Origin: Chryseolinea soli
GTDB lineage: Bacteria; Bacteroidota; Bacteroidia; Cytophagales; Cyclobacteriaceae
Length of the DNA: 64,000 bases
Assembly: GCF_003589925.1 (NCBI RefSeq)
Contig: NZ_CP032382.1
Location: 5,208,001 to 5,272,000, forward strand
Reading direction: 5' to 3'
In this document: one piece after another, positions 1 to 9,487 of the stretch
How the letters are laid out: every line of letters starts with the position of its first letter
Position numbering within the stretch: the first letter of the stretch is position 1
Program-made: the position numbers and the translations under genes
Notes under the pieces: model-generated
Seen by the model: only the letters and a program-made list of their open reading frames with translations
What the model was told of the DNA's origin: nothing
The model's database searches: none

Positions 1-126
1 TTTTTTGCGCCCATCCTTACCCTGATCGTTGTTCGCTTTTTGTGGAACAAACTCCTCAGCGGTGGGGAAAAGTGTGGATCAATGCCACCAGTCCCCGCCA
101 AATCGCCGACACGAAATAAGTTCTAA
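1..126 (+). CDS. C-terminal fragment of a probable membrane protein
   Basis: Frame 1 is open from the window edge to a TAA at 124-126 and gives 41 residues. The first dozen or so are hydrophobic (FFAPILTLIVVRFLW), followed by a basic, polar tail ending in RNKF. This looks like a last transmembrane helix with a short cytoplasmic tail. The family cannot be named from so little sequence, and a chance open frame is possible. The gene would end 53 bases before the AraC regulator on the same strand. Confidence 0.4.
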   Translation, partial: FFAPILTLIVVRFLWNKLLSGGEKCGSMPPVPAKSPTRNKF

Positions 127-156
127 CCTTTCATCAATCTCCCTCGTATTACACTA

Positions 157-170
157 TTTGAATTTTATAA
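157..170 (+). promoter_or_regulatory. Candidate AraC-regulator binding half-site (autoregulatory)
   Basis: The 14-mer TTTGAATTTTATAA ends nine bases before the ATG of the AraC-family gene at 180. The same 14-mer recurs at 1088-1101, in the gap before the aldo/keto reductase. Sharing a long AT-rich word between a regulator's own leader and the next gene's leader is what an autoregulated AraC protein would give. Binding is inferred. Confidence 0.45.
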
Positions 171-179
171 CTTTGAACC

Positions 180-1082
180 ATGCAGAAAAAAGAGACGCTG
201 GCAGATTTTTACAAGCGTTATCCCCAAAAGGCCCGGCCCGAAGACGAGCCTGGAGCGGTCCAGAACGAACTGGGCCACTTCAACGTTAGCTCGCGCGAAT
301 TCTGCAAGAAATTTGCCCCCTACAACCGCCGCGATTTTTATAAGATCTCGCTCATCATCGGCGAGGGGATCTTGTACTATGCCGACAAAGCGATCGAGAT
401 CAATCGCACCGCGCTGGTTTTCTTTAATCCCAACGTGCCGTATTCCTGGGAGGCCACATCCGAAAAGCAAGCGGGCTATTTCTGCTTGTTCACCGAAGGA
501 TTTATCAACGTACACCGGAACAACAGTCTGCTGGAGTCGCCGCTGTTTCAGATCGGCGGAAACCCCGTGTTCTTTATTAATAAAGAGCAGCAGGACCACC
601 TGAGCCAGATCTACCAAAAAATGCTTCAGGAGATAGATTCGGGCTATATTTATAAGTATGAGCTGTTGCGAAACTACGTGCACCTCATCATCCACGAAGC
701 GTTGAAACTGCAGCCGGCGGATGCCTATTTTAAATACGCCAACGCCTCATCGCGCATCGCCGCTTTATTTATCGAACTCCTAGAGCGACAGTTTCCCATC
801 GATTCCCCCGATCATGTGTTGAAGCTGCGCACAGCAAACGATTACGCCGAACGACTGTCTGTTCACGTCAATCATTTGAACCGCGCCGTCAAAGAAGTAA
901 CGGGCAAGACCACCACCGAGCACATCACCGAACGGGTCATCAAAGAATCCAAGGCATTGTTGAAGCATACGGGCTGGAGCGTCTCCGAAATCGCGTACGG
1001 ACTGGGATTTGAGTACCCCGCGTACTTCAATACCTTTTTCAAAAAACAGACACACCTTACGCCGACTTCTTTCCGGCAGTAA
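180..1082 (+). CDS. AraC family transcriptional regulator
   Basis: This is a 300-residue one-component DNA-binding regulator. Roughly residues 1-190 form a cupin-like sensing domain of the kind found in Bacteroidota AraC proteins (FFNPNVPYSWE resembles the cupin strand that precedes the hinge). The last 90 residues hold two helix-turn-helix motifs: YAERLSVHVNHLNRAVKE, and SEIAYGLGFEYPAYFNTFFKK, which matches the AraC signature. The ATG at 180 follows a TTTGAATTTTATAA word repeated before the next gene, so autoregulation plus control of the downstream aldo/keto reductase is likely. The ligand is unknown. Confidence 0.9.
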   Translation: MQKKETLADFYKRYPQKARPEDEPGAVQNELGHFNVSSREFCKKFAPYNRRDFYKISLIIGEGILYYADKAIEINRTALVFFNPNVPYSWEATSEKQAGYFCLFTEGFINVHRNNSLLESPLFQIGGNPVFFINKEQQDHLSQIYQKMLQEIDSGYIYKYELLRNYVHLIIHEALKLQPADAYFKYANASSRIAALFIELLERQFPIDSPDHVLKLRTANDYAERLSVHVNHLNRAVKEVTGKTTTEHITERVIKESKALLKHTGWSVSEIAYGLGFEYPAYFNTFFKKQTHLTPTSFRQ

Positions 1083-1087
1083 GATTG

Positions 1088-1123
1088 TTTGAATTTTATA
1101 AGTATTGGTTTGAAATGTATAAG
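1088..1123 (+). promoter_or_regulatory. Tandem direct repeat, candidate AraC operator
   Basis: Two 15-mers lie in direct orientation: TTTGAATTTTATAAG at 1088-1102 and TTTGAAATGTATAAG at 1109-1123. They match at 13 of 15 positions and are offset by exactly 21 bp, two turns of the helix. AraC-type regulators commonly bind direct half-sites with this spacing, as araI1/araI2 do in E. coli. The pair sits 45 bases before the ATG of the aldo/keto reductase and repeats the word upstream of the adjacent AraC gene. Confidence 0.55.
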
Positions 1124-1167
1124 CCTTCAGGGCCACCCCACGGGTAGCTTTGTCGTATACAAAGCAT

Positions 1168-2151
1168 ATGAAATACAGAACACTGGGAAACACAACCGAA
1201 AAGCTATCCGCCGTTGGTTTAGGATGCATGGGGATGAGCTTTGCGTACGGCCCGATCGACAACACCGAATCGATCGCCACGCTCCACCTCGCACTGGACC
1301 TGGGAATTAATTTCTGGGATACGGCTGATATGTATGGCAAGGGACACAACGAAGAGCTGATCTCGCAAGTGCTCGTGCCCAACCGCGACAAGATCTTTAT
1401 CGCCACCAAGTTCGGCTTCCGCAGCCGCGAGGATGGCTCCACGTATTTCGACGGCTCTGTCGCACACCTGAAGAAAGCGGTGGAAGACAGTTTGCGCCGT
1501 CTGAAGATCGACACCATCGACTTGTACTACGCACACCGCATCGACCCGAACGTGCCCGTGGAGGAAATGGTGGGTGCCATGGCCACGCTGGTGAAGGAGG
1601 GTAAAGTGCGCTACCTCGGCCTGTCCGAAGCCTCCGCGGTCTCGATCCGAAAAGCACATCGCGTACACCCCATCACTGCCTTGCAAAGCGAGTACTCGCT
1701 GCTGACGCGCGACGTGGAGAAAGAGATCCTGCCGCTGTGCCGTGAGCTGAACATCGGGTTCATTCCCTATAGCCCGTTGGCCCGCGGACTGGTGACGGCT
1801 ACTGTGTCCGACACCAACAAGCTCGCCGCCGATGACTTCCGCAGAACACTGCCGCGCTTCAACGACCAGCACATGGACAACAATCGCAAGCTGGTAGATG
1901 CGTTTGCCGCCTTTGCCAAAGAAAAGCAATGCACGCCTTCACAACTGGCCTTAGCCTGGGTGCTGGCACAAGGCGAAGACATCATCCCCATACCGGGCAC
2001 GAAGCGCAGAAAATATCTCCAGGAAAATGCCGACGCCACAAAAGTAGATTTGCTGCCGGCCGACCTGAAAGCCATCGAAGCCTTACTGCTTAAATATCCG
2101 GATACAGGACAGCGGTATAGCGAAGGATCAATGAAACTGGTCAACCATTGA
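1168..2151 (+). CDS. Aldo/keto reductase
   Basis: An NAD(P)H-dependent (beta/alpha)8-barrel oxidoreductase of 327 residues, of the YakC/Tas-like group. The start is placed at the ATG giving MKYRTLGNTTEK; an in-frame TTG six codons upstream is less likely. The catalytic tetrad is visible: Asp and Tyr in DTADMYGKGHNEEL, Lys in ATKFGF, and His in YYAHRID. The C-terminal IPGTKRRKYLQEN stretch is the usual cofactor-binding segment. The gene follows the AraC regulator with a shared operator-like word in between, a common pairing for aldehyde or quinone stress response. The physiological substrate cannot be read from the sequence. Confidence 0.92.
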   Translation: MKYRTLGNTTEKLSAVGLGCMGMSFAYGPIDNTESIATLHLALDLGINFWDTADMYGKGHNEELISQVLVPNRDKIFIATKFGFRSREDGSTYFDGSVAHLKKAVEDSLRRLKIDTIDLYYAHRIDPNVPVEEMVGAMATLVKEGKVRYLGLSEASAVSIRKAHRVHPITALQSEYSLLTRDVEKEILPLCRELNIGFIPYSPLARGLVTATVSDTNKLAADDFRRTLPRFNDQHMDNNRKLVDAFAAFAKEKQCTPSQLALAWVLAQGEDIIPIPGTKRRKYLQENADATKVDLLPADLKAIEALLLKYPDTGQRYSEGSMKLVNH

Positions 2152-2375
2152 CCATCAAAAAAAATGTTCGGTCAAAGGGCCGAAAGCATGAATAAGGTCC
2201 GTGATAAACGGCTGCACGTATTGAAAAATTAAACATGTTCATCAAGAGGAGAAAACCACCATTCGAATCGACACCCCCTTCTAAGAGTTTACACGATCCC
2301 GGAAAACGATTGCACCACCCACCGGATGAAGCGAAAAGGAACAGCAGTTCTGCTTCCCGGTATAGCACGTCCAAT

Positions 2376-3824
2376 ATGAATAGAACGATTACCACAGGCG
2401 TATCGCCCTCACGCGCGGGCTATGCGTTTTTATTTTTAGTCTGGGCAGGATGTCTCCTGTCTCTCTTTTCCCCACACTCCCTGCAGGCGCAGGATGCGGG
2501 CGTATTGAAATTATCGGAAGCGGTCACCGAAGGCCTCCGGAACTATCAGAGCATTCAAGCCAAGCGGCAATACCTGGAAGCATCCGAAGCCATGTCGAAG
2601 AACGCCCGCAATGATTATCTGCCCAATGTTATCGCCTCCGTGCAGCAAAACTATGGCACGGTGAACGGGCAATTCGGACCGCTGGGAGCGGTAGGGGTGC
2701 TCGGCGTATCGTCGGCCGGACCGGTCTACAGCGACGAAAGCTGGAACGCTGCTTTTGGCGCGCTCTATATCGTGAACGCCAACTGGGAAGTGTTCACGTT
2801 TGGCCGCGTACAGTCGCGCATTCAACTGGCCGACGCGCAAGTGCGTCGCGACTCGGCTGACCTGGAGCAGGAGCGGTTCATTCACAGCGTGAAGATCGCG
2901 GGCTCATATCTCAACTTGCTGGTGGCACAACAATTCATCCGCAATGCCGAAGCCAACCTGCGCCGTGCTGAAGCCGTACGCCAGAACGTTCGCGCACGCG
3001 CGTTGACGGGACTCAACCCGGGAGTAGACTCATCCCTGGCCAACTCGGAAGTGTCTCGCGCCAAGCTTTCGCTGATCGAAATGCGAACCAACGAGCAACA
3101 GGTCACCAACCAGCTCGCACAGTTGCTCAATATGACGGCGGATTCCTTTGCATTGGATACCACGTTCGTGGGAAACACGCCGCAGAACTTTAACACCGGG
3201 CTGGAACTGGCCAACAATCCGCAGGTGAAATTTTACCAGGCACGCATCGAGCAGGCCAACAGCGCTGCCCGTGTGGCCAAGCGCAGCATGCTGCCGGGCG
3301 TCAACTTGTTTGGTGTTTATCAGGCGCGGGGTTCGGGCTTCCAATACAATTACACCCCGGAGTTTCCCGATCGCTACACCACCGACTATGGCAAGGGTGT
3401 TAATCCTACGCGCTACAACTACGTGGCCGGTGTGAGCATCGCCTGGAACCTGGTGAGCCCCATCAAGGTGCGGCAACAGGCGCGCGCCCAACGGTTTGTC
3501 AGCGAAGGGTATCGTTACGAATACGAGCAGATCAATACCCAGCTGAAGAACCAACTCATTTTCTCCGATCAACGCATCACCAACAGTTTACAAAGCTTGC
3601 AGGAGGTGCCGCTGCAATACCGCGCCGCTTCCGATGCTTATCTTCAAAAATCAGTCTTGTACAAAAACGGCCTCACCACCATTGTCGACTTGCAGGTGGC
3701 CATGCTGGCACTGAACAAGGCGGAGGTAGACCGAAGCGTCGCCTACATCAATGTGTGGCAAGCGTTGCTGTTGAAAGCAGCCGCTACCGGTGATTTCGAT
3801 TTATTCATTAACCAGGCTCCGTAA
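2376..3824 (+). CDS. TolC family outer membrane efflux protein
   Basis: Outer-membrane channel of a tripartite efflux pump, 482 residues from the chosen ATG. This start gives MNRTITTG followed by a hydrophobic signal peptide ending in LQAQ; an in-frame ATG at 2235 would add 47 polar residues and is less likely. The rest has the alternating long helices of TolC proteins, with two related halves (LSEAVTEGLRNYQSIQAKRQYLEASEAMSKNARNDYLPN..., then the LELANNPQVKFYQARIEQANSAARVAKRSMLPG region). It is the first gene of a three-gene operon: the RND pump starts 2 bases after its stop and the adaptor overlaps the pump. Confidence 0.9.
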   Translation: MNRTITTGVSPSRAGYAFLFLVWAGCLLSLFSPHSLQAQDAGVLKLSEAVTEGLRNYQSIQAKRQYLEASEAMSKNARNDYLPNVIASVQQNYGTVNGQFGPLGAVGVLGVSSAGPVYSDESWNAAFGALYIVNANWEVFTFGRVQSRIQLADAQVRRDSADLEQERFIHSVKIAGSYLNLLVAQQFIRNAEANLRRAEAVRQNVRARALTGLNPGVDSSLANSEVSRAKLSLIEMRTNEQQVTNQLAQLLNMTADSFALDTTFVGNTPQNFNTGLELANNPQVKFYQARIEQANSAARVAKRSMLPGVNLFGVYQARGSGFQYNYTPEFPDRYTTDYGKGVNPTRYNYVAGVSIAWNLVSPIKVRQQARAQRFVSEGYRYEYEQINTQLKNQLIFSDQRITNSLQSLQEVPLQYRAASDAYLQKSVLYKNGLTTIVDLQVAMLALNKAEVDRSVAYINVWQALLLKAAATGDFDLFINQAP

Positions 3825-3826
3825 GT

Positions 3827-6800
3827 ATGAACTTAATACGCTTAGCACTTCGCAAACCCATTTCTATTCTGGTGTTGGTGGCCGGCCTGCTCTTCTTTGG
3901 CATCGGCGCCGTTCGCTCCATCAAGATCGATATTTTCCCGGCCATGAACCTGCCCGTGATCTATCTCTCGCACCCGTACGGGGGATTCACGCCGACGCAG
4001 ATGGAGGCTTATTTTGGAAAGCAATACGTGAACATCCTGTTGTATGTGAACGGTATCAAAAGTATCGAAACGCGCAACACGCAAGGGCTCACGCTGATGA
4101 AGATCACGTTCTATCCCGGCACCAACATGGCGCAAGCCGCTGCCGAGTTGAGCGCCTTTGCCAACCGCATCCAGGCCATCTTCCCACCGGGGTCACAGCC
4201 ACCGTTCATCATCCGCTTTGATGCGTCCACGTTGCCGGTAGGGCAGTTGGTGTTGTCGAGCGAAACGCGATCGAACAATGAACTGATGGACCTGGCCAAC
4301 GTGTACGTGCGCGCATCGTTCACGTCCATCCCAGGCCTGGTGGCCGCACCGCCCTTTGGTGGAAACCTGCGCACCGTCGTGATCAAGGCCGACCCCGAGC
4401 TGCTGCGTTCGCACAACCTCACGCCCGACCAGTTGGTGGAGGCGCTCCGGTTGAACAACCAATCGGCGCCTTCCGGAGGCATGAAGATCGGCGACATCAA
4501 CTACATCACCCCGACAAACAACCAGATCAAAAAGATCAAAGACTTTGAACGTATCCCGTTGTTCAAAGGCGATGTACAAAACCTCTACCTCGGCGATGTC
4601 GCCACGGTAGAAGACGGCGCCGACATCACCACGGGCTATGCCCAGGTGAATGGCAAACGCTCCGTGTACCTCAACATTGCCAAGTCGGCCGATGCGTCTA
4701 CCTGGGAAGTCGTACAGAAACTGAAACAAAACCTCCCGACGTTCCAAGCGCAGTTGCCGGACGATGTGAAATTGTCATATGAATTTGACCAGTCCACCTA
4801 TGTGATCAACGCCGTGAAGAGCCTCATTTCCGAAGGAGCCATCGGCGCGATCCTCACGGGGTTGATGGTGCTCTTGTTCCTCGGCGACCCAAGAGGTGCG
4901 CTCATCGTGATCCTCACCATCCCCACGTCGATCATTTCCGGTGTGTTGTTCCTCCAATTGTTTGGGCAGACCATCAACATCATGACGTTGAGCGGGCTGT
5001 CACTGGCCATCGGTATTCTCGTGGACGAATCGACGGTGACCATTGAAAATATTCACCAGCACCTTGACATGGGCAAGCCCAAGGCATTGGCCATTTGGGA
5101 TGCGTGTAAGGAGATCGCTTTCCCCAAACTGCTCATCCTGTTTTGTATCCTCGCTGTGTTTGCTCCCGCGCTCACCATGGTGGGCATCCCCGGTTCGCTG
5201 TTCTTGCCCCTGTCGATGGCCATCGCGTTTTCGATGATCACGTCCTATTTGCTGTCGCAAACTTTTGTGCCCGTGTTGGCCAACTGGATCATGAAGGGAC
5301 ACAAGCCGAAGGCAGGAGAGGAGGAGGTGCATTTTGATGCCGCCAGCGCTGCCGATCTGAAAGTGAAAATGCTCGAAGCGCAAGAACACGGTGGCAACGG
5401 CAAGCTGAAGGGCTTTGCACGCTTCCGTCATAACTTCCTGGAGTTCCTCGACCACATCATGGTCCGCCGTAAAACGGTGGTCACCGTCTATCTCATCGTG
5501 GCCATCGGCGCCGCCGTCACGTTGCTGAGTACGATCGGCCGCGACGTGCTGCCCAAAGTAACGTCGGGTCAATTCCAGGTGCGCCTGCGCGCCCCGGATG
5601 GAACGCGTATCGAGCGTACGGAACAAAAAACGATCAAGGCCATCAGCATTCTCAAGGATTTGGTAGGAGAGGAGAACATCGGCATCACGTCAGCGTTCAT
5701 CGGGCAGCACGCGCCGTTGTTTTCCATCAGTCCCATCTACTTGTTCACCAGCGGCTCGCAAGAGGCCGTGTTGCAAGTGGCGTTGAATGAGGAGTATGAA
5801 GGCAACATGGACGAATTGAAGGATAGGTTCCGGGCCAAAATGAAAGAGACCCAACCCGATGTGCGGGTGTCGTTCGAACCCATCGAGCTCACCGACAAGA
5901 TCCTGAGTCAAGGATCGCCCACACCGGTGGAAGTGCGCATCGTAGGGCGCAATAAAAAACTGAACGAACAATATGCGAAGAAGGTAGTGGCCAAGCTGAA
6001 AGAGATCGATTATCTCCGCGACGTTCAGATCGCGCAGCCCATCAACTATCCTGCCCTCAACATCAACATCGACCGCACACGCGCGGCACAGTTGGGAGTG
6101 GACCTGACGGATATTTCGCGTTCGCTCATCACGTCCACGTCGTCGTCGCGCTATACGGAGAAAAACGTGTGGCTGGACGAGACGTCAAACCTGAGCTATG
6201 CCGTGCAGGTTCAAATACCGGAAAATCAAATCACGTCGGTGGAAGAGTTGGGCGAGCTCCCGATTCTCCGCAACCAGTCGCGTCCCGTGCTGAACGATGT
6301 GGTCACCTTTGAGCAAGACACCACCTACGGGGAAGCCGACAACCTCGGCGCATTGCCTTCCTTGTCCGTGACCGCCAACCTGCGCGGCACCGACCTGGGC
6401 ACGGCAACCGCCGACGTAAAGAAGGCCCTTCAAGGATTGGGCGAGATTCCCCGCGGCATGGTGATCGAACCCATCGGGCTCAGCCTGGTGCTCACCGAAA
6501 CACTCGACAATTTACAGTCGGGTCTGTTGGTGGCAATCGTGGTGATCTTCCTCATGCTTTCCGCAAACTTTCAGTCCTTTAAGGTATCGGCCGTGGTGCT
6601 CACCGCTGTGCCCGCCGTGATCCTGGGGGCGTTAGGCATGTTGCTCATCACCGGCTCCACCCTAAACCTGCAATCGTATATGGGCATCATCATGTCGGTA
6701 GGGGTGTCCATCGCCAACGCGGTGTTGCTCATCACCAACGCCGAGCAGTTGCGCCTGCACAACGGCGACGCGCTGTTGTCGGCCCGCGAGGCAGCAGCCC

Positions 6801-7054
6801 TGCGGTTGCGCCCCATCCTCATGACCACGGTGGCCATGGTGGTGGGTATGATCCCCATGGCGATCGGCCATGGACAAGGCGGCGACCAGGTGGCCCCGTT
6901 GGCACGCGCCGTGATCGGCGGGTTGCTGGCGTCTACCGTAGCCGTTGTGGTAGTGCTGCCCCTCGTGTTTGCCTGGGTGCAAGGAAAAACCACCACACAA
7001 TCCGTATCCCTCGATCCTGAAGACAAAGACAGTAAATTTTATATCCCGTCATGA
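3827..7054 (+). CDS. RND family efflux transporter permease (AcrB/MdtB-like)
   Basis: Inner-membrane proton-driven pump of 1075 residues, the usual length for the RND/HAE family. It has an N-terminal helix (ISILVLVAGLLFFGIG), a large periplasmic porter domain, a central membrane block near residues 335-490, a second periplasmic domain and a C-terminal membrane block from about residue 890. In TM4 the motif reads GILVDESTVTIENI: one acidic residue of the usual Asp-Asp pair is Glu, as in more divergent HAE members. It lies 2 bases after the TolC gene, and its stop overlaps the ATG of the adaptor (ATGA), so the three are co-translated. Substrate unknown. Confidence 0.93.
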   Translation: MNLIRLALRKPISILVLVAGLLFFGIGAVRSIKIDIFPAMNLPVIYLSHPYGGFTPTQMEAYFGKQYVNILLYVNGIKSIETRNTQGLTLMKITFYPGTNMAQAAAELSAFANRIQAIFPPGSQPPFIIRFDASTLPVGQLVLSSETRSNNELMDLANVYVRASFTSIPGLVAAPPFGGNLRTVVIKADPELLRSHNLTPDQLVEALRLNNQSAPSGGMKIGDINYITPTNNQIKKIKDFERIPLFKGDVQNLYLGDVATVEDGADITTGYAQVNGKRSVYLNIAKSADASTWEVVQKLKQNLPTFQAQLPDDVKLSYEFDQSTYVINAVKSLISEGAIGAILTGLMVLLFLGDPRGALIVILTIPTSIISGVLFLQLFGQTINIMTLSGLSLAIGILVDESTVTIENIHQHLDMGKPKALAIWDACKEIAFPKLLILFCILAVFAPALTMVGIPGSLFLPLSMAIAFSMITSYLLSQTFVPVLANWIMKGHKPKAGEEEVHFDAASAADLKVKMLEAQEHGGNGKLKGFARFRHNFLEFLDHIMVRRKTVVTVYLIVAIGAAVTLLSTIGRDVLPKVTSGQFQVRLRAPDGTRIERTEQKTIKAISILKDLVGEENIGITSAFIGQHAPLFSISPIYLFTSGSQEAVLQVALNEEYEGNMDELKDRFRAKMKETQPDVRVSFEPIELTDKILSQGSPTPVEVRIVGRNKKLNEQYAKKVVAKLKEIDYLRDVQIAQPINYPALNINIDRTRAAQLGVDLTDISRSLITSTSSSRYTEKNVWLDETSNLSYAVQVQIPENQITSVEELGELPILRNQSRPVLNDVVTFEQDTTYGEADNLGALPSLSVTANLRGTDLGTATADVKKALQGLGEIPRGMVIEPIGLSLVLTETLDNLQSGLLVAIVVIFLMLSANFQSFKVSAVVLTAVPAVILGALGMLLITGSTLNLQSYMGIIMSVGVSIANAVLLITNAEQLRLHNGDALLSAREAAALRLRPILMTTVAMVVGMIPMAIGHGQGGDQVAPLARAVIGGLLASTVAVVVVLPLVFAWVQGKTTTQSVSLDPEDKDSKFYIPS

Positions 7055-8202
7055 GACAGACTATGAACCACCCAACCATACATTTTAATCGCTTTGCCGT
7101 GCTCACCAGCCTGGCGGCCATCACCCTGGCTTCGGCCGTCCTCGTGGGGTGTGGCGCATCGGCGGGCAAACCCGAAAAAGAAGCTCCCGCGCCCGCAATG
7201 GAAGTGCTTTCCGCGCAACGCCAAAAGCTGGCCACCTCCCTGCACATTCCCGGCGAGTTGATCTCTTTTCAACAAGTGGACCTGTATGCGCGCGAGAACA
7301 GCTTCGTGAAAAAGATCTATGTCGACGTCGGCACGGAAGTGAAAGAGGGTCAACTGCTGGCCACGCTGGAAGCGCCCGAGATCACCTCGCGGCTCAACGG
7401 TGCGGCATCGCGTCAGAAATCGCAGGAGGCTGTATATCAAGCTAGCAAAGCCAACTACGAACGCTTGCTCGAAACCAGCAAGACCCCGGGCACCATTTCA
7501 CAAAACGACCTGGATCAGGCTCGTGCCAAAATGAACTCAGACTATGAGCAGCTTGCATCGGCCACCGCCTTCCAAAATGAAGTCGTGAACACGCGCAACT
7601 ACCTGGAGATCCGCGCTCCGTTTGGCGGCGTCATCAGCGCCCGTAATGTGAACCCCGGTGCCAACGTGGGCCCTGCCGGCAAGGGTTCTGAAAAACCATT
7701 GTTCACGCTGCAGGAGCAACAACATATGCGCCTCGTGATCTCTGTACCCGAAGCCTACACGTCCTACCTGGCCACTGGCGACGACGTGGACTTTAAAGTG
7801 AAAGCCCGCAGCAACGAAACTTTCCACGCCAAGATCACCCGTCACGCCGGCGCGCTCGACACACGGTTGCGCGCAGAACGGGTGGAGATGGATGTGATGA
7901 ACAAAGACAAAAAATTACTCCCCGGCATGATCGCCGACGTCACCATTCCCTTGGACAAGAATGACAGCACGTTCGTTGTGCCCAAGTCGGCCGTGGTCAA
8001 TGCAGCGGAAAATATCTTTGTCATCCGCATCAAAGACAACACCGTCGAGTGGGTAGACGTTGAGTTAGGTCGCTCGGCCTATGGCCTGACCGAGATCTAT
8101 GGCAAACTGGAACCGGGCGATCAGCTCGTGCGGGTTGCCAGCGAAGAGATCCGCAATGGATCAACAGTGCCGGGTGTGAAAGTGGTAGCCCAACAAAAGT
8201 AA
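7051..8202 (+). CDS. Efflux RND transporter periplasmic adaptor (membrane fusion) lipoprotein
   Basis: This is the HlyD/AcrA-type adaptor of the efflux pump, 383 residues. The N-terminus carries a signal with the lipobox LVGC, so it is probably anchored as a lipoprotein. The expected domain order can be read: a barrel-sandwich strand (ISFQQVDLYARENSFVKKIYVDVGTEVKEGQLLATLEAPE), a short alpha-helical hairpin (about residues 120-175), the returning lipoyl half (LEIRAPFGGVISARNVNPGANVG), a beta-barrel and a membrane-proximal domain. It overlaps the RND gene by four bases, which implies translational coupling. Confidence 0.92.
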   Translation: MRQTMNHPTIHFNRFAVLTSLAAITLASAVLVGCGASAGKPEKEAPAPAMEVLSAQRQKLATSLHIPGELISFQQVDLYARENSFVKKIYVDVGTEVKEGQLLATLEAPEITSRLNGAASRQKSQEAVYQASKANYERLLETSKTPGTISQNDLDQARAKMNSDYEQLASATAFQNEVVNTRNYLEIRAPFGGVISARNVNPGANVGPAGKGSEKPLFTLQEQQHMRLVISVPEAYTSYLATGDDVDFKVKARSNETFHAKITRHAGALDTRLRAERVEMDVMNKDKKLLPGMIADVTIPLDKNDSTFVVPKSAVVNAAENIFVIRIKDNTVEWVDVELGRSAYGLTEIYGKLEPGDQLVRVASEEIRNGSTVPGVKVVAQQK

Positions 8203-8250
8203 GACAGAGAAGAACGAATCCATACATTTCCTAAAAACCCAAACCCAAAC

Positions 8251-9300
8251 ATGATCGCAACAAAAGCATACGCAGCTCAAAACGCTGCGGCACCTCTCGC
8301 CCCTTTCAATTTCGACCGGCGCGATGTGGGTGTGAACGACGTACAAATCGAAATCCTCTACTGTGGTGTTTGCCACTCCGACCTGCACCAGGTGCGCGAC
8401 GAATGGGGCGGCTCCATCTTCCCCATGGTGCCGGGCCACGAGATCGTAGGCCGCGTCACAAAAGTGGGCAGCAACGTAAAGCGGTTTGCCGCAGGCGACT
8501 TCGCCGGCGTCGGCTGTTTCGTCGACTCCTGCCGCACGTGTCCCAATTGTCAGGCAGGCTTGCAGCAGTACTGCGACAACGGCATGGTGGCAACCTATAA
8601 CGGTCTCGAGCGCATCACCAAGAAACCCACTTATGGCGGCTACTCCACACAAATTGTCGTGGACCAGGACTACACTCTTAAAGTATCCAACAAACTTCCG
8701 CTCGAAGGCGTAGCCCCGCTGCTCTGCGCCGGCATCACCACCTACTCGCCCCTGCGCCACGTGGGCGTAGGCAAAGGCCACAAAGTAGGCGTGCTCGGGC
8801 TGGGTGGACTGGGCCACATGGCCGTAAAGTTCGCCGCCTCTTTCGGCGCCGAAGTCACTATGCTCAGCAGCTCGCCTTCCAAAGAAGCCGACGCCAAAAA
8901 ATTAGGTGCGCACCACTTCGCCCTGACATCCGACAAAAACAAAATGAAGTCCCTGACCAATCACTTTGACTTCATCCTCAACACGGTCTCCGCACCGCAC
9001 GACTACAGCACCTACCTAAACCTGCTCAACACCAACGGCACCATGATCGTCGTTGGCGTGCCGCCCACACCGTCGGCCATTCCCGCCTTCGACCTCATCA
9101 TGCGCCGCCGCAACATCATCGGCTCCCTCATCGGCGGTATTCCGGAGACGCAGGAGATGCTGGACTACTGTGCGGATCACAACATCGTTTCCGATGTAGA
9201 AGTGATCGACATGCCCTACATCAACGAAGCCTACGAGCGTATGTTGAAGAACGATGTGAAGTACCGGTTTGTGATCGATCTCGCATCACTAAAAAAATAG
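8251..9300 (+). CDS. Zinc-dependent NAD(P) alcohol dehydrogenase (YahK/cinnamyl-type)
   Basis: Medium-chain dehydrogenase/reductase of 349 residues, likely an NADPH-dependent aldehyde reductase of the cinnamyl alcohol dehydrogenase group. Catalytic zinc ligands are in CGVCHSDLH and PGHEIVGRV, and the structural zinc cysteines in CRTCPNCQAGLQQYC. The Rossmann motif is GLGGLGHMAVKFA. It begins 48 bases after the efflux operon, and a strong hairpin follows its stop, so it may be the last gene of that transcript. With the aldo/keto reductase it suggests a locus for export and reduction of reactive carbonyls; that link is inference. Confidence 0.92.
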   Translation: MIATKAYAAQNAAAPLAPFNFDRRDVGVNDVQIEILYCGVCHSDLHQVRDEWGGSIFPMVPGHEIVGRVTKVGSNVKRFAAGDFAGVGCFVDSCRTCPNCQAGLQQYCDNGMVATYNGLERITKKPTYGGYSTQIVVDQDYTLKVSNKLPLEGVAPLLCAGITTYSPLRHVGVGKGHKVGVLGLGGLGHMAVKFAASFGAEVTMLSSSPSKEADAKKLGAHHFALTSDKNKMKSLTNHFDFILNTVSAPHDYSTYLNLLNTNGTMIVVGVPPTPSAIPAFDLIMRRRNIIGSLIGGIPETQEMLDYCADHNIVSDVEVIDMPYINEAYERMLKNDVKYRFVIDLASLKK

Positions 9301-9330
9301 GACTCAACTAAGCGTCCGCAAAAGCAATAG

Positions 9331-9376
9331 AGGCACAAAGCACGAAAGGATATTCCCACGTGCTTTGTGCCTTTTG
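9331..9376 (+). terminator. Rho-independent terminator-like hairpin
   Basis: A perfect 14-bp inverted repeat (AGGCACAAAGCACG at 9331-9344 and its complement at 9359-9372) with a 14-base loop begins 30 bases after the alcohol dehydrogenase stop. It is followed by a T-rich run. This is the likely end of the preceding transcript. Confidence 0.7.
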
Positions 9377-9390
9377 TATTTTCTTTGCTT

Positions 9391-9454
9391 GCTTCAGCGA
9401 AGGAGGGCCCGCCGACTAGCCCGTCGTAGCTTTAGCGAAGGTGAGGCGGTTTAA
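9391..9454. repeat. Dispersed intergenic repeat, copy 1
   Basis: This stretch contains GCTTCAGCGAAGGAGGGC, then AGCTTTAGCGAAGGTGAGG, CGGTTTAA. The same words in the same order, with small changes, occur on the opposite strand at 54957-55030. Neither place lies in a gene. The two half-units (GCTTYAGCGAAGG) within each copy are themselves direct repeats. Confidence 0.6.
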
Positions 9455-9487
9455 ATGCATTTGGCGGCCCCCCTCGGAGACCTCGGG

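Noticed and set aside
2235-2375. 47-codon N-terminal extension of the TolC gene
   Set aside because: The extension is polar and precedes a clean signal peptide that begins at 2376.
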